DNA of 64,000 nt from Roseibium sp. MMSF_3544 (lineage in GTDB: Bacteria; Pseudomonadota; Alphaproteobacteria; Rhizobiales; Stappiaceae): assembly GCF_030732845.1 (NCBI RefSeq), contig NZ_JASHKA010000003.1, positions 372,001 through 436,000 of the forward strand. The letters are read 5' to 3'. The position numbers were made by a program, and so were the translations under genes. Positions 18,122 to 26,926 of the stretch are shown piece by piece. A model generated the notes under the pieces. It was not told the DNA's origin and did not search any database. It was given only the letters and a program-made list of their open reading frames with translations. Within the stretch, counting starts at the first letter, position 1. Every line of letters starts with the position of its first letter.

Positions 18122-20521
18122 CTACCTATGCTTCAAGACAACAAGCGTGATGTCATCAAATACTTTGTGTGCCCCGATATGAGACTTCACATCATTTATG
18201 ACCGCTTCCGCAATACCTTTTGCTGATTTCTCGCGATTTTCCTGAGCGCTCTCGCTAAGGCGATCAAGGCCGAACATGACGCCCTCTTCGTTCTCCGCCT
18301 CGGTAATGCCGTCCGTGTGGAGAATGAGAACGTCCTCGGGTCCAAAGTTCAGATCGAGTGTTGCGACAAAGGGTGAAATGTCGGCTTCGAGCCCGACCGG
18401 GAAGCCCAGGTCGATCGTGTCGATGCGTTCAGTCTCGCCATTCGCCCGAATGATCAAAACTTCCTCGTGCTGGCCGGACAACGTCACCTTGCCGTTCTCA
18501 TAGTCAACAAAGGCGAGTGTCAGGTGCTTGTCCGACCTGGTCCTCGTGATGTTCTTGTAGACCGCCCGGTTCAGAACATCGAGGAAGGCAACAGGATCCC
18601 TGTCGCCCTGCTCCTGAAGCGCACGCGCGACCGATTGCACCATCAGCATCAGCACGCCGCTTTCCAGGCCGTGACCGGTCACGTCGCCGATGCCGACCTT
18701 GATGTGATCACCGTCGAAGAGAACGTCGTAATAGTCGCCGCCAACCTCGTCGGCAGGTTCCATGAAGGCTGCGATTTCGATCTGCGGGATGTTTTCCAGC
18801 TCGCTGAGGCGCGGCAGGACCATTTCCTGGATGCGCTTGGCCACGTCGAGTTCGGCGCCCAGCCGGACGTTTTCCGTTTTCAGACGCTTGTTCAGGTCGA
18901 CGATCTCGCGATTGGCCGTCTCCAGTTTCCGCGTGCGCTCTTCAACCAGGTTTTCGAGATTTTCTGTGTGATAGCTGATTTCCTCGGCCATGCGGTTGAA
19001 CGCGAGGCCCACAGCGGCAACCTCGTCCTTGGTCGGGATCGAGACACGCACCGAGTAGTCCTTGTTCTGCAAGGCGCGCGCGGCATGGGAGAGTTGCGAC
19101 AGGCCCTTCGTGATACGGCCGGACACCGCATAGACTGCGAGCGTCACGATAAACAGGCTGACCAGCAGAACAACGATCTGCCAGTTCACGATGCGCTGCG
19201 TCGCCTCCGTCAGTTCCTGCTGAACGGCGGTGAGAGACGCATAAATCTCGTCATTGGCAACCATGAAGCCGAGGGTCAGGTTCTCCGAGACAATCTTCTC
19301 GCCGTCCCACAAGTTGATAGGAGCCAGCTCCTTGAGAATGACCGTGTAGCTTTCCTCGCTGCCGTCCGGGTTGGTCCCGAGGCTGAGGGAATCGATCACC
19401 GTTCCGGTATTGTGCGGCAGCTCAAGCTTTGCGACTTCAGGAAACTGGCTTTGCTCCAGAAAGCGGTTGATCCCGGTAACGCCCTGGCCTTCACCGCCGA
19501 CGGACACAAGACCGAGAACCTGTGCTCCGGCGTCGCTCACGGCCAGCACGTTTCCGTTCGATGCAGTCAGGAAACCGAAGCCCGTCTCTGCGATCTTGAC
19601 GTTTTCCACCAGGCTCGACAGCTGGTCGAGCGTGATGTCGACCGCCGTCATGCCGGCGACGTCGCTGCGGTCTTCAGTCCAGAGCGGAAAGAAAAAGCTG
19701 ACGATCTTGGCCCCGGTGATGGCATCGATATATGGCGCCGTCCCGACGATATCGCGGGGCACCGGACGATTGGCCGGGTTCTCGATCCAGCTCTGCCAGC
19801 TCTCATAAACACCGGGAAAGAAGAAATCCCAGAAATTGTCTTCGTTGTGGCCCGGGTAAAGCTTGTCGAAAGTCTGCGCCTGGTCCGTATAGGGCGTCGT
19901 CCGCATGATCGGGATGTCTTTTGGACCGACGTAATACATCTGCAGCTTGGGAGACCCGGTCTTCATCATGCCCGGAGCGACGAGATTAAACGCGGAACTG
20001 TCCGCGATCTGCGTCGACACATCCGGCAAGGGATCGCCCTGATCATCGAGAAGGTAACCCCAGACGCTGACAACCGATTCACCTGGTTCATTCTGCGACC
20101 AGTCCGCTTCCGGATTGAACACAAGCGTGTCTCCGAGCACCGGATCGAGCTCGACAGTCTGGCCGATTTCAGCTCCCGTCTTGGGATTGTCGATCAGCGT
20201 CTGCATCGAGGCACCCAGCGCTTCGACTTCGGAGAAGACCTGGTCGAGCAACAATTCGGTGCGCAGCGCCGTCGTGTCGATATAAGTGCGCAGATACTCC
20301 TCGGTCGCCGTCGTCAGGCCCTGGGCAACTTTTTCCGTTGCGTCCTTCGACAGTCGCTGCACGTTCCAGATCGCAACACCACCGGCCAGCATCAGGTCAA
20401 AAAGAACGGCCGCGCTTACGACAAGAATGAATTTGGCGCGGAAGCTGTGCCGCGAAAGCCGTCCGATACTTTCCGGTTCGTGCGTTTGTGGTGTGTCAGC
20501 TTTCACGTTTGCCAAACTCAT
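18122..20521 (-). CDS. membrane-bound SpoIIE-type phosphatase with extracytoplasmic sensor and HAMP
   Basis: The start ATG 20521 overlaps the upstream stop (ATGA), giving 799 residues. Layout: TM1 near 30-50 (FILVVSAAVLFDLMLAGG), a ~390-residue periplasmic Cache-like sensor, TM2 near 440-462, HAMP, a coiled coil, and a C-terminal PP2C/SpoIIE domain. The metal-binding motifs are intact: EVGGDYYD, GDVTGHG, LHTDGITE and DDITLVV. It should dephosphorylate a STAS protein in response to an external ligand or envelope signal and is the input sensor of this operon. The ligand is unknown. Confidence 0.9.
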   Translation of the reverse strand: MSLANVKADTPQTHEPESIGRLSRHSFRAKFILVVSAAVLFDLMLAGGVAIWNVQRLSKDATEKVAQGLTTATEEYLRTYIDTTALRTELLLDQVFSEVEALGASMQTLIDNPKTGAEIGQTVELDPVLGDTLVFNPEADWSQNEPGESVVSVWGYLLDDQGDPLPDVSTQIADSSAFNLVAPGMMKTGSPKLQMYYVGPKDIPIMRTTPYTDQAQTFDKLYPGHNEDNFWDFFFPGVYESWQSWIENPANRPVPRDIVGTAPYIDAITGAKIVSFFFPLWTEDRSDVAGMTAVDITLDQLSSLVENVKIAETGFGFLTASNGNVLAVSDAGAQVLGLVSVGGEGQGVTGINRFLEQSQFPEVAKLELPHNTGTVIDSLSLGTNPDGSEESYTVILKELAPINLWDGEKIVSENLTLGFMVANDEIYASLTAVQQELTEATQRIVNWQIVVLLVSLFIVTLAVYAVSGRITKGLSQLSHAARALQNKDYSVRVSIPTKDEVAAVGLAFNRMAEEISYHTENLENLVEERTRKLETANREIVDLNKRLKTENVRLGAELDVAKRIQEMVLPRLSELENIPQIEIAAFMEPADEVGGDYYDVLFDGDHIKVGIGDVTGHGLESGVLMLMVQSVARALQEQGDRDPVAFLDVLNRAVYKNITRTRSDKHLTLAFVDYENGKVTLSGQHEEVLIIRANGETERIDTIDLGFPVGLEADISPFVATLDLNFGPEDVLILHTDGITEAENEEGVMFGLDRLSESAQENREKSAKGIAEAVINDVKSHIGAHKVFDDITLVVLKHR

Positions 20522-21696
20522 TTTGGTTTTCGTCCCGAGGCAACCCAAATAGGCCAGCCCGCATAGCCTTTCGGATGCAGAGCCGCGAAGATGTGATCCT
20601 GAAAGCCTTTCCGGAAATCACGGATCTCTTCGTCGCTGTCGCCGCGTTCAACGGCCATCTGACCTGCGTAAACGTCTTCCCACGACTGGATGATGTCCGC
20701 AAAGTCCTGCGGATTTCCATCCAGGTTCGTGACCATGAAGGATTCCATCTGGATGTCTTCAAGGCCTGTGTCGGCCAGGAACCTGCGGCTCTTGGGACCG
20801 AACTCAATGTCCATGTTGAAATGGGCCCACAGACGCGCGACTTCCGTATATGTCCGCTGAATGGATTCCGAACGCGGCTCACCAAGGCAGTGAGAATTCT
20901 TCTCGTTCGTTATGTAGATCCTGCCACCCGGTTTGCAGATCCGGAGCAGCTCCTGAAGGATCAGCTCCGGACGGTCGAAAACCTGCAGGGAATGGCGGCA
21001 GGTCACAAAGTCGAACTGATCGCTCTCCAGCAGCATGTCGGACGCGTCGCCGAAGACATAGTCGATGCCGCGCACGCCGAAATCGGCAGCAACCTTGCGG
21101 GCGTAGTCCAGGCTGGAGCGGCTGTGATCCAGAGCAACCAGGCGCGAGGGCTGATATTCCTTTTGCAGCAGAACCGCAAAATCACCGATGCCGCAGCAAA
21201 TGTCGGCGACCTGCATGTCCGGTTCCAGGCCGTGCCTTGCCAGGATGGTGCGCTCGTGGTGCCAGGTCAGCTTGGTCTGCGTCCGCAGGATCGGAATAAA
21301 ACCGCCTTCTTCCAGGAAGGTCTGCCCCGGATAGAACTCGCTGTCATATTCACTGACCGTGATGCGGTCGGACATGGTTTCAAGAACAGAGAATTTGCGG
21401 GTTGCCCACCCAACGACGCTGGACGTGGTGACATGGACATTCAGGTCGCTGCGGCCGCGAACGAGATCCAGGATCTTGCAGGCGAAGGTCTGGAAAGCGA
21501 CGTTGTTCATTCTGACCAGGCGGCGGACATTGACGTAGAACTTGCCGCTCACCTTCATGACCGACTGTTCCAGCGCCGCAATGCAGCTTTGCAGTTCATC
21601 CGGCCGCTGCGGACGCAGGCTGCCATGCAGCGAGAACTCCTGGTCGTTCTCGTTATAATTCCACGCAAACGCTTGAGCGGAGGTACTGGGGTTCAT
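20518..21696 (-). CDS. STAS-like domain fused to a class I SAM methyltransferase
   Basis: The 392-residue protein has an N-terminal slr1659-like STAS region (~10-112: KFYVNVRRLVRMNNVAFQTFACKILDLVRG). A Rossmann methyltransferase follows, with motif I VADICCGIGDFAVLL (163-177), an acidic end of strand 2 (LVALDHSRSSLDYARK), FGDASDM and CRHSLQVFDRPELILQE. The substrate cannot be told from sequence. It overlaps both neighbours by 4 bases (ATGA), so it is tightly coupled to the SpoIIE sensor and a degenerate HATPase. The fusion suggests methyl transfer gated by partner switching, or a chemotaxis-like adaptation step. Confidence 0.75.
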   Translation of the reverse strand: MNPSTSAQAFAWNYNENDQEFSLHGSLRPQRPDELQSCIAALEQSVMKVSGKFYVNVRRLVRMNNVAFQTFACKILDLVRGRSDLNVHVTTSSVVGWATRKFSVLETMSDRITVSEYDSEFYPGQTFLEEGGFIPILRTQTKLTWHHERTILARHGLEPDMQVADICCGIGDFAVLLQKEYQPSRLVALDHSRSSLDYARKVAADFGVRGIDYVFGDASDMLLESDQFDFVTCRHSLQVFDRPELILQELLRICKPGGRIYITNEKNSHCLGEPRSESIQRTYTEVARLWAHFNMDIEFGPKSRRFLADTGLEDIQMESFMVTNLDGNPQDFADIIQSWEDVYAGQMAVERGDSDEEIRDFRKGFQDHIFAALHPKGYAGWPIWVASGRKPK

Positions 21697-22214
21697 TCTT
21701 TGTTGTCCTCGAGCATCATCTCTGCAGCCAGATGTACTCTGCCGTCATCCAGCCGGTCGACGGTCATGCGCGCACCATAATCCACACCTAATTCAAGCAA
21801 ACTGAGACTTGCGTCCGGCTCCGCCTCCGAAAACAGGGCATCCAGATAGAGCTTCTCGGCGTTTTTGTCGCTGACCTTGCCGATCGCGTCTTCGTACGCG
21901 CGGTAGGTGTCGTCATCAGCCGGAAAAACCAGTTCAACCCGATCCAGGTTGCCTTTTCTGTGCACCGAGCAATGAAGCGTGCCGTCATTACCATGCATCC
22001 GGAAAACGGTTTCCAGCAGTTCATTCACGGCTGACGAATAGAGATTGGAAAACAGCAGGGAATCCAGCCGGTTGTGACTTACCATTCGCGCCAGATACGC
22101 GGACATCAAATCGCAATGCGACCAGTCTGAGCAGAAGTCCTCAATATTCAAATCCATCTGAAGCATTTGCGGTATGTCGCTTTGCGAAAACAAGCCCTCA
22201 GAAGGTGACGGCAT
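21693..22214 (-). CDS. degenerate HATPase-like switch protein (slr1658-type)
   Basis: The 173-residue protein begins at ATG 22214 behind GGGGGAA. It parallels the slr1658-type protein encoded further down: similar N-terminal helix, a VNELLETVF segment where the N box should be, and a closing LELGVDYGARMTVDRL. The N box lacks the usual Asn (ENAIKF is replaced by ETVFRM) and the GxGxG loop is missing, so ATP binding is doubtful. It may be a non-catalytic binding partner for the STAS-methyltransferase encoded next. It is the first gene of the leftward operon. Confidence 0.65.
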   Translation of the reverse strand: MPSPSEGLFSQSDIPQMLQMDLNIEDFCSDWSHCDLMSAYLARMVSHNRLDSLLFSNLYSSAVNELLETVFRMHGNDGTLHCSVHRKGNLDRVELVFPADDDTYRAYEDAIGKVSDKNAEKLYLDALFSEAEPDASLSLLELGVDYGARMTVDRLDDGRVHLAAEMMLEDNKE

Positions 22215-22463
22215 TTTTATTCCCCCGTTGGCGTAGCTCAGCGCACTATAAGATAGTGCTCGGCAGTATTTCAAAGCAGATGGAAATTACCGTCAGCCGG
22301 ACGCGCGTCATCGATAATTCATGTATTTAACAATACGGTGTCGCTAGTTGCCAAGGATATAACAACTTCGGTTAATGATTGTTTTTATTCCCGAATGGCG
22401 GCGATACACTGTTGTGAGTTCGAGAATCCTTCCGATCGCCGGTTTGGGCAGCATGAGAAGATA

Positions 22464-23384
22464 ATGACAAGTGACAGCAACACAGTTCCCGGCGCGGCGG
22501 TTCACGATGCCGAACTTTCGAATTTACGTAGGGAGCTAGAAGACCTTAGAGCCGAGCACGCCGATCTGAAGCTGCTTTACGAAGCGACCATCGAACATGG
22601 TGAAGCCGTCGAGGACCAGCTGGCCGAATACAATATTCTGCTGACCAAAACGCAGGAACGGCTCGAGGCGGAACTGCGTGACGCGGGCAACTATGTGTAT
22701 TCAATTTTGCCGGAAAAGAGGCCGTCTTCGCCTCATGCCGACTGGTTGCTGGTTCCTTCAACGGAATTGGGCGGTGATTCGTTTGGCTACCACGACCTGG
22801 ATGAAGACCATTTTGCGATCTATCTCATCGATGTTTGCGGTCACGGTGTCGGCGCCGCGCTCCTGTCCGTTGCGATCATAAATGTGCTGCGCGCCAACGC
22901 ACTTGCCGATGCCGACTTCCGCACCCCGCCCGATGTGCTGGCAAAGCTGAACAATGCCTTCCCGATGGAACGGCAAAACAACATGTTCTTCACAATCTGG
23001 TACGGCGTTTACCAGCGCTCCAGCGGGCGTCTGTCCTATGCCTCCGGAGGCCACCCGGCGGCAATCCTGCTGAGACCCTCCGCAGATGGATGCGAGGTGA
23101 CAGGTCTTGGAACACCGGACGGAATGGTGATCGGAGCGATCCCCGATATGCCGTTTGACGGCGGCACGTTCCAGATTCAGTCTGGCGACAGGCTCCTGGT
23201 GATCAGCGACGGCACCTACGAGATCGAGGATGACAAGGGCGTGACCCTGAGTTGGGACCAGCTTGCGGAAAAGACCAGAACGGCAAACGGGCCGATCGCC
23301 CAGTCGGTTTACGACTGGCTCGCCGGTTTCAACAACGACGCACCGCTGCCTGACGACTTTTCAATGATGGAATTCACCTTCTGA
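22464..23384 (+). CDS. cytoplasmic SpoIIE/RsbU-type phosphatase
   Basis: Translation from ATG 22464 gives 306 residues. A coiled-coil N-terminus (~15-80, ELSNLRRELEDLRAEHADLK) precedes a PP2C/SpoIIE domain with intact metal motifs ELGGDSFG, IDVCGHGVGAALL, VISDGTYEIED and PDDFSMMEF. There is no membrane segment. It converges with genes for an RsbW-like kinase and an RsbV-like antagonist, forming a minimal partner-switching set directly before tssA. Such phosphatases reactivate RsbV-type proteins. The absence of a sensory domain implies activation through the coiled coil or a partner. Confidence 0.88.
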   Translation: MTSDSNTVPGAAVHDAELSNLRRELEDLRAEHADLKLLYEATIEHGEAVEDQLAEYNILLTKTQERLEAELRDAGNYVYSILPEKRPSSPHADWLLVPSTELGGDSFGYHDLDEDHFAIYLIDVCGHGVGAALLSVAIINVLRANALADADFRTPPDVLAKLNNAFPMERQNNMFFTIWYGVYQRSSGRLSYASGGHPAAILLRPSADGCEVTGLGTPDGMVIGAIPDMPFDGGTFQIQSGDRLLVISDGTYEIEDDKGVTLSWDQLAEKTRTANGPIAQSVYDWLAGFNNDAPLPDDFSMMEFTF

Positions 23385-23410
23385 CAAGCGGCGTCCGCCA
23401 GCACGTGAGG

Positions 23411-23839
23411 TCAGTCTATTTGATGCGGCAGGAGGACGATCGTCATGTTTCTGTCGCCGTCGCGCTTCGTGATCACCTGGTCGGCCAGCTGATGGACGAG
23501 GAACAGTCCGAGCCCGCCGATGTTCATCGTCTCGACGTCATCGGGCTCATCCGGCGCTGATGGGGAAACGCTGCTGTCGAACGGCCTTGCGCTGTCGACC
23601 AATGTCAATTCGACATGCTTGGTGCGCAGGGCCGCCGAAACGGCGATCACGTCGACTTCGCCACCGGGATATCCGTAGGACACGGTGTTGCTGAACAATT
23701 CTTCGGCCACCAGCATCAAAGAACGCCTCGCCTCGTCGGGCAGGTTCGCGGTCTCGGCGAAGTTCTCCAGCGCCGCATAGACGGCCGGCAGGTCCGAGAG
23801 TTCGTTTCGAACGGTTACCTTTTCGATTTTCGCCGCCAT
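23411..23839 (-). CDS. RsbW-like anti-sigma/serine kinase
   Basis: The 142-residue single-domain GHKL protein has an intact N box VAEELFSNTVSYGYPGG and G box NIGGLGLFLVHQLAD, as in RsbW and SpoIIAB. These phosphorylate their STAS antagonist and sequester a target, classically a sigma factor. The antagonist is encoded just upstream on the same strand and the phosphatase converges from the left. No sigma factor is encoded nearby, so the target may be a T6SS component or another regulator. Confidence 0.88.
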   Translation of the reverse strand: MAAKIEKVTVRNELSDLPAVYAALENFAETANLPDEARRSLMLVAEELFSNTVSYGYPGGEVDVIAVSAALRTKHVELTLVDSARPFDSSVSPSAPDEPDDVETMNIGGLGLFLVHQLADQVITKRDGDRNMTIVLLPHQID

Positions 23840-23885
23840 GAATTTGTTCCAACGGTCGTTTCGCTAAAGGTGGCGTCTTGAAGGG

Positions 23886-24251
23886 TCACGCTGATTGTCC
23901 AGCCAGACCTTTCGCATCGTCTTGCGTGTCCACGACTTTCAGAATCTTCAGGAACCCGGAGATTTTCAAAACGTCGAGGACGGACGGGTTCACCTGAAAC
24001 AGGATCAGCTGGTCTCCCGACGGAGCCATGAGTTTTGCGATGATCAGGAGCGAGCGAAGTCCGAAGCTCGTCACGTAGTCGACATCTGCCATGTCTATGA
24101 GCAGCGCGCCGGATTTGTTGTCCACCAAGTCCCGCAAGTAGGTTTCAAAGGTCTTGGCGCTCATCGTGTCCAACTTGCCGGCCGGACGCACGATAGCAAA
24201 TCCATCGGCAGCTTCGTGTCTGATCGTGATTTCTGCGGATTCCGCGGTCAT
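23886..24251 (-). CDS. RsbV-like STAS anti-sigma antagonist
   Basis: The 121-residue STAS protein has the signature ALLIDMADVDYVTSFGLRSLLIIAKLM; the Ser in TSFGLR is the expected phosphoacceptor. ATG 24251 has GAGG 7 bases upstream. It is the first gene of the leftward pair with the RsbW-like kinase and diverges from tssA across 212 bases. Phosphorylation by that kinase and release by the SpoIIE phosphatase at 22464-23384 is the expected cycle. Confidence 0.88.
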   Translation of the reverse strand: MTAESAEITIRHEAADGFAIVRPAGKLDTMSAKTFETYLRDLVDNKSGALLIDMADVDYVTSFGLRSLLIIAKLMAPSGDQLILFQVNPSVLDVLKISGFLKILKVVDTQDDAKGLAGQSA

Positions 24252-24404
24252 AGTCAGCCTCTAATCGTGCCAGTCTGTTTGCGTGTGTTCGGTTCAATTT
24301 ACCGGATATTTCCAAACGAAATTGGTTTTCGCGCGCCTTTTAAACAATTTCGCTCTGAAACTTGTGAATTTTATAAACGTGTCACACGCTAATCGTTACG
24401 AATT

Positions 24405-24438
24405 CGAGAATCAGTATAGTTATGATCGCTGATTCTCG
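24405..24438. promoter_or_regulatory. 10-bp inverted repeat upstream of tssA
   Basis: CGAGAATCAG (24405-24414) and CTGATTCTCG (24429-24438) are perfect arms around 14 bases, ending 25 bases before the tssA start. It could be an operator for a dimeric regulator in the divergent rsbV-tssA region or a hairpin in the tssA leader. Confidence 0.5.
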
Positions 24439-24463
24439 CTTCCCCTCACTCCGGAGTACCGTG

Positions 24464-26179
24464 ATGGCCGACGAAGAGTCTTTGGCAACACTTGATGATC
24501 CGAGAGCCGGCATAGGCCGCGCCGATCTGGAAACTCCGGACGCCCAGGAAGAATTCCGCGACTCCATGGAGTTCGAGGAACTGGAAAACGAATTCCGGAA
24601 GATGGAGACGGACGGCCCAACGGCCGTCAAATGGAAACAGCTCAACGACGACACGCTCAAGGTGCTGCAGACGAAATCCAAGGATCTCGTACTGGCAACG
24701 CGTCTCGCTTTCGGGCTCTTCGTCGAGGAAGGATATCCGGGACTGGCGGTCGGACTTGTCATTCTCAGGGACATGACCGATGCCCACTGGGACACCATGA
24801 TACCGCCGGTGCGCCGCGAACGTGGCAGGGTTGGAGCCTATGACTGGCTCGCGGAAAAACTGGCGCCCTTCGTCGAGGGCAAGCCGCCCGAGGGACAGTA
24901 CAACACCGAGATCTATGTCGCTCATGAGGCGCTTCTGGATCTGGACAATTCGCTAGAGCAAAAGCTTACCAAGTCGCAGGCCGCGCTGGGACCGCTGGTA
25001 CGGGCACTTCGTCCGCTCGCAAAGGATGCGAAAGCCGCGCTCGAGGAAGCAAAAAAGGCCGAGGAAGCTGCCGAGGCAGCAGAACAGGCTGCAGGGGACG
25101 ACAGTGCGCAGGACACCCCGCCGCCTGCGCAAGATGCAGCTGCCGAACCGGCGGCAACTGCCGCGGCGCCTGCTGCAGAACCTGCGCAGCCGCAACCTGC
25201 CGCACCGGCTCCACCAACACCTCAGGCACCGGCTACACCAGCGGCGCCTGTTGCAGAGATCGCCGTCGATACCTCGAATGCCACCGCCGCACTACAGGCG
25301 GTGTTCAATGCCTCGACGAAAGCCGCCACAACGGTTCGCCAGCAATCTCCCACAGATGCCCGCGGTTACTACGCCGCGCGCTTTGCGCTATGGGGCCGGC
25401 TTGAGGCGTTGCCGCCCGAGAGCAACGGGAAGACCGCACTGCCTCCGCCCCAGAAACCCAAGATTGCAGAACTGGCCGCCCTGGCCGGCGCTGGAAACAA
25501 CGAAGGTCTCGTGCAGAGCGCCGAATCAGCGTTCGTTGCGTCGCCCTTCTGGCTCGACGCACAATACCATCTGGCCAGCGCCATGGGTGCACTCGGAGAG
25601 CCTTATGATGCGGCCCACCGGATAATTGTTGGCGAACTCGCCTGTCTGTTGAAACGGTTTCCCGGAATCACGGCCCTGTCGTTTAATGACGGGACCGAAT
25701 TTGCCAGCGGCGAAACACGCGACTGGATTGCCCAGGAAGTCCAGGCCGGTGGCGGTGGTGGCGCTGTTGCCGGTTCGGGGGTTGAAAAGGCTTTCTCGGA
25801 AGCCGTCCAAAAGGCACAGGCCGGAAAAACACTGGAAGGGCTCGCCGTTCTGACCAGCTATGTGTCGACGTGCGGGGCGGGCCGTAAATGGTTCGAGGCG
25901 CAGCTGAAAATTGGCGACTACTGCCTGAGATTTGAACTTATACAACAGCTTTTTGCACTGCTGAATTCACTTCGCACTATCGCGGTGAAACGTGATCTGG
26001 CAAACTGGGAACCAGAACTTGCAATCGCACTTGCCCGACTGTCCTGGCAAAGTTTGGCGCATAAAAACGTGAAGCAGTTCCTTTCCGACGCGGATGCCCT
26101 TCAACTCCGAGCCAGCACTATGGAAACACTCGCATTGCTGGACGTCGGCGCTGCCGTCGAGGTGACCGGGAGGAAGTAA
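24464..26179 (+). CDS. tssA: T6SS protein TssA
   Basis: ATG 24464 (MADEESLATLDD) follows GGAG; an upstream in-frame ATG at 24422 sits inside an inverted repeat and has no ribosome site. The 571-residue protein has the ImpA N-terminal domain (KWKQLNDDTLKVLQTKSKDLVLATRL, then HWDTMIPPVRRERGRVGAYDWLAEKLAP). An Ala/Pro-rich linker (~200-280) follows, then a VasJ-type C-terminal domain ending in ALLDVGAAVEVTGRK. TssA primes baseplate assembly or caps the growing tail sheath. It is the first gene of the core operon. Confidence 0.93.
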   Translation: MADEESLATLDDPRAGIGRADLETPDAQEEFRDSMEFEELENEFRKMETDGPTAVKWKQLNDDTLKVLQTKSKDLVLATRLAFGLFVEEGYPGLAVGLVILRDMTDAHWDTMIPPVRRERGRVGAYDWLAEKLAPFVEGKPPEGQYNTEIYVAHEALLDLDNSLEQKLTKSQAALGPLVRALRPLAKDAKAALEEAKKAEEAAEAAEQAAGDDSAQDTPPPAQDAAAEPAATAAAPAAEPAQPQPAAPAPPTPQAPATPAAPVAEIAVDTSNATAALQAVFNASTKAATTVRQQSPTDARGYYAARFALWGRLEALPPESNGKTALPPPQKPKIAELAALAGAGNNEGLVQSAESAFVASPFWLDAQYHLASAMGALGEPYDAAHRIIVGELACLLKRFPGITALSFNDGTEFASGETRDWIAQEVQAGGGGGAVAGSGVEKAFSEAVQKAQAGKTLEGLAVLTSYVSTCGAGRKWFEAQLKIGDYCLRFELIQQLFALLNSLRTIAVKRDLANWEPELAIALARLSWQSLAHKNVKQFLSDADALQLRASTMETLALLDVGAAVEVTGRK

Positions 26180-26223
26180 ATTAAGAATAGCTTAAGGCAG
26201 AAAGGCCAAATTTCTCAGCCATC

Positions 26224-26293
26224 TAAATAGAACTGACACATCAGTAGAGTAGGAATGTCGCACCTGACGGATCGTGTCGCGAAGTTCTATTTA
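26224..26293 (+). promoter_or_regulatory. long bulged stem-loop in the tssA-tssB intergenic leader
   Basis: TAAATAGAACTGACAC (26224-26239) pairs with GTGTC (26274-26278) and AGTTCTATTTA (26283-26293): 16 base pairs interrupted only by a GCGA bulge on the 3' side. The 34-base loop contains a further TCAG/CTGA pair. No T-run follows and tssB starts 37 bases downstream. It could stabilise the tssBC message, control translation, or be an operator pair. The pairing is seen directly; the function is inferred. Confidence 0.55.
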
Positions 26294-26330
26294 CCTTCAC
26301 GTCACAGCGTGTCTTATCACGGGGGACCTA

Positions 26331-26855
26331 ATGTCTAAAGAAGCTTCAGTTGCACCTAAAGAACGGGTGAATATCAAGTATAAACCGGCGACAGGCGACG
26401 CCAAGGAGGAAGTTGAACTTCCGCTGAAAATGGTCATGCTCGGTGACTACACGCTGCGGCCGGACGATACGCCGATCGAAGACCGCACCCTCATCAACAT
26501 CAACAAGGACAACTTCAACGAGGTCATGAAAAGCCATGAGCTCGGACTTGACCTTGCGACGGAAAACAAGCTTGTCGACACGCCGGAAGGTGAAGAGCCG
26601 AGCAACCTGTCCGTGTCGTTGAAGTTCGACAACCTGAACGATTTCACACCCGAGTCGATCGTTCGCCAAACGCCTGAACTCAACAGTCTGCTTGAACTGC
26701 GCGAGGCTCTCGTCGCTCTGAAAGGTCCGCTCGGAAACGTGCCGGCATTCCGCAAAGCGATTCAGAACGTCCTGGGTGATGAAGCAGCTCGCGACAAGCT
26801 TCTGGCTGAACTGACGAACGCGACCGGTTCCGAGGACGAAGGATCGTCCGAGTAA
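26331..26855 (+). CDS. tssB: T6SS contractile sheath small subunit TssB
   Basis: ATG 26331 is preceded by GGGGGACC. The 174-residue protein carries the TssB/VipA hallmarks: LPLKMVMLGDYTLRPDDTPI, RTLININKDNFNEVM, LSVSLKFDNLNDFTPESIV and a C-terminal helix segment LRALK-type (LVALKGPLGNVPAFRKAIQ). TssB interlocks with TssC to build the cytoplasmic sheath that contracts to fire the Hcp tube. It is separated from tssA by a structured 151-base gap, so it may have its own promoter or an mRNA stability element. Confidence 0.96.
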   Translation: MSKEASVAPKERVNIKYKPATGDAKEEVELPLKMVMLGDYTLRPDDTPIEDRTLININKDNFNEVMKSHELGLDLATENKLVDTPEGEEPSNLSVSLKFDNLNDFTPESIVRQTPELNSLLELREALVALKGPLGNVPAFRKAIQNVLGDEAARDKLLAELTNATGSEDEGSSE

Positions 26856-26926
26856 CCCGAGGTTGTCCAATGCGGCGGGCCAAACCGGCCAGCCCGGTCC
26901 GACATTCAAATTGACGAGATTTAAGC

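Noticed and set aside
22338..22463. Longer N-terminus of the cytoplasmic SpoIIE phosphatase from an upstream start
   Set aside because: The extra 42 residues are unlike the family and no ribosome site precedes them; ATG 22464 is better placed before the coiled coil.
24250..24285. TGGCACG on the minus strand before the rsbV-like gene
   Set aside because: The expected TTGC four bases later is absent (ATTAGAGGC follows), so it is not a sigma-54 promoter.
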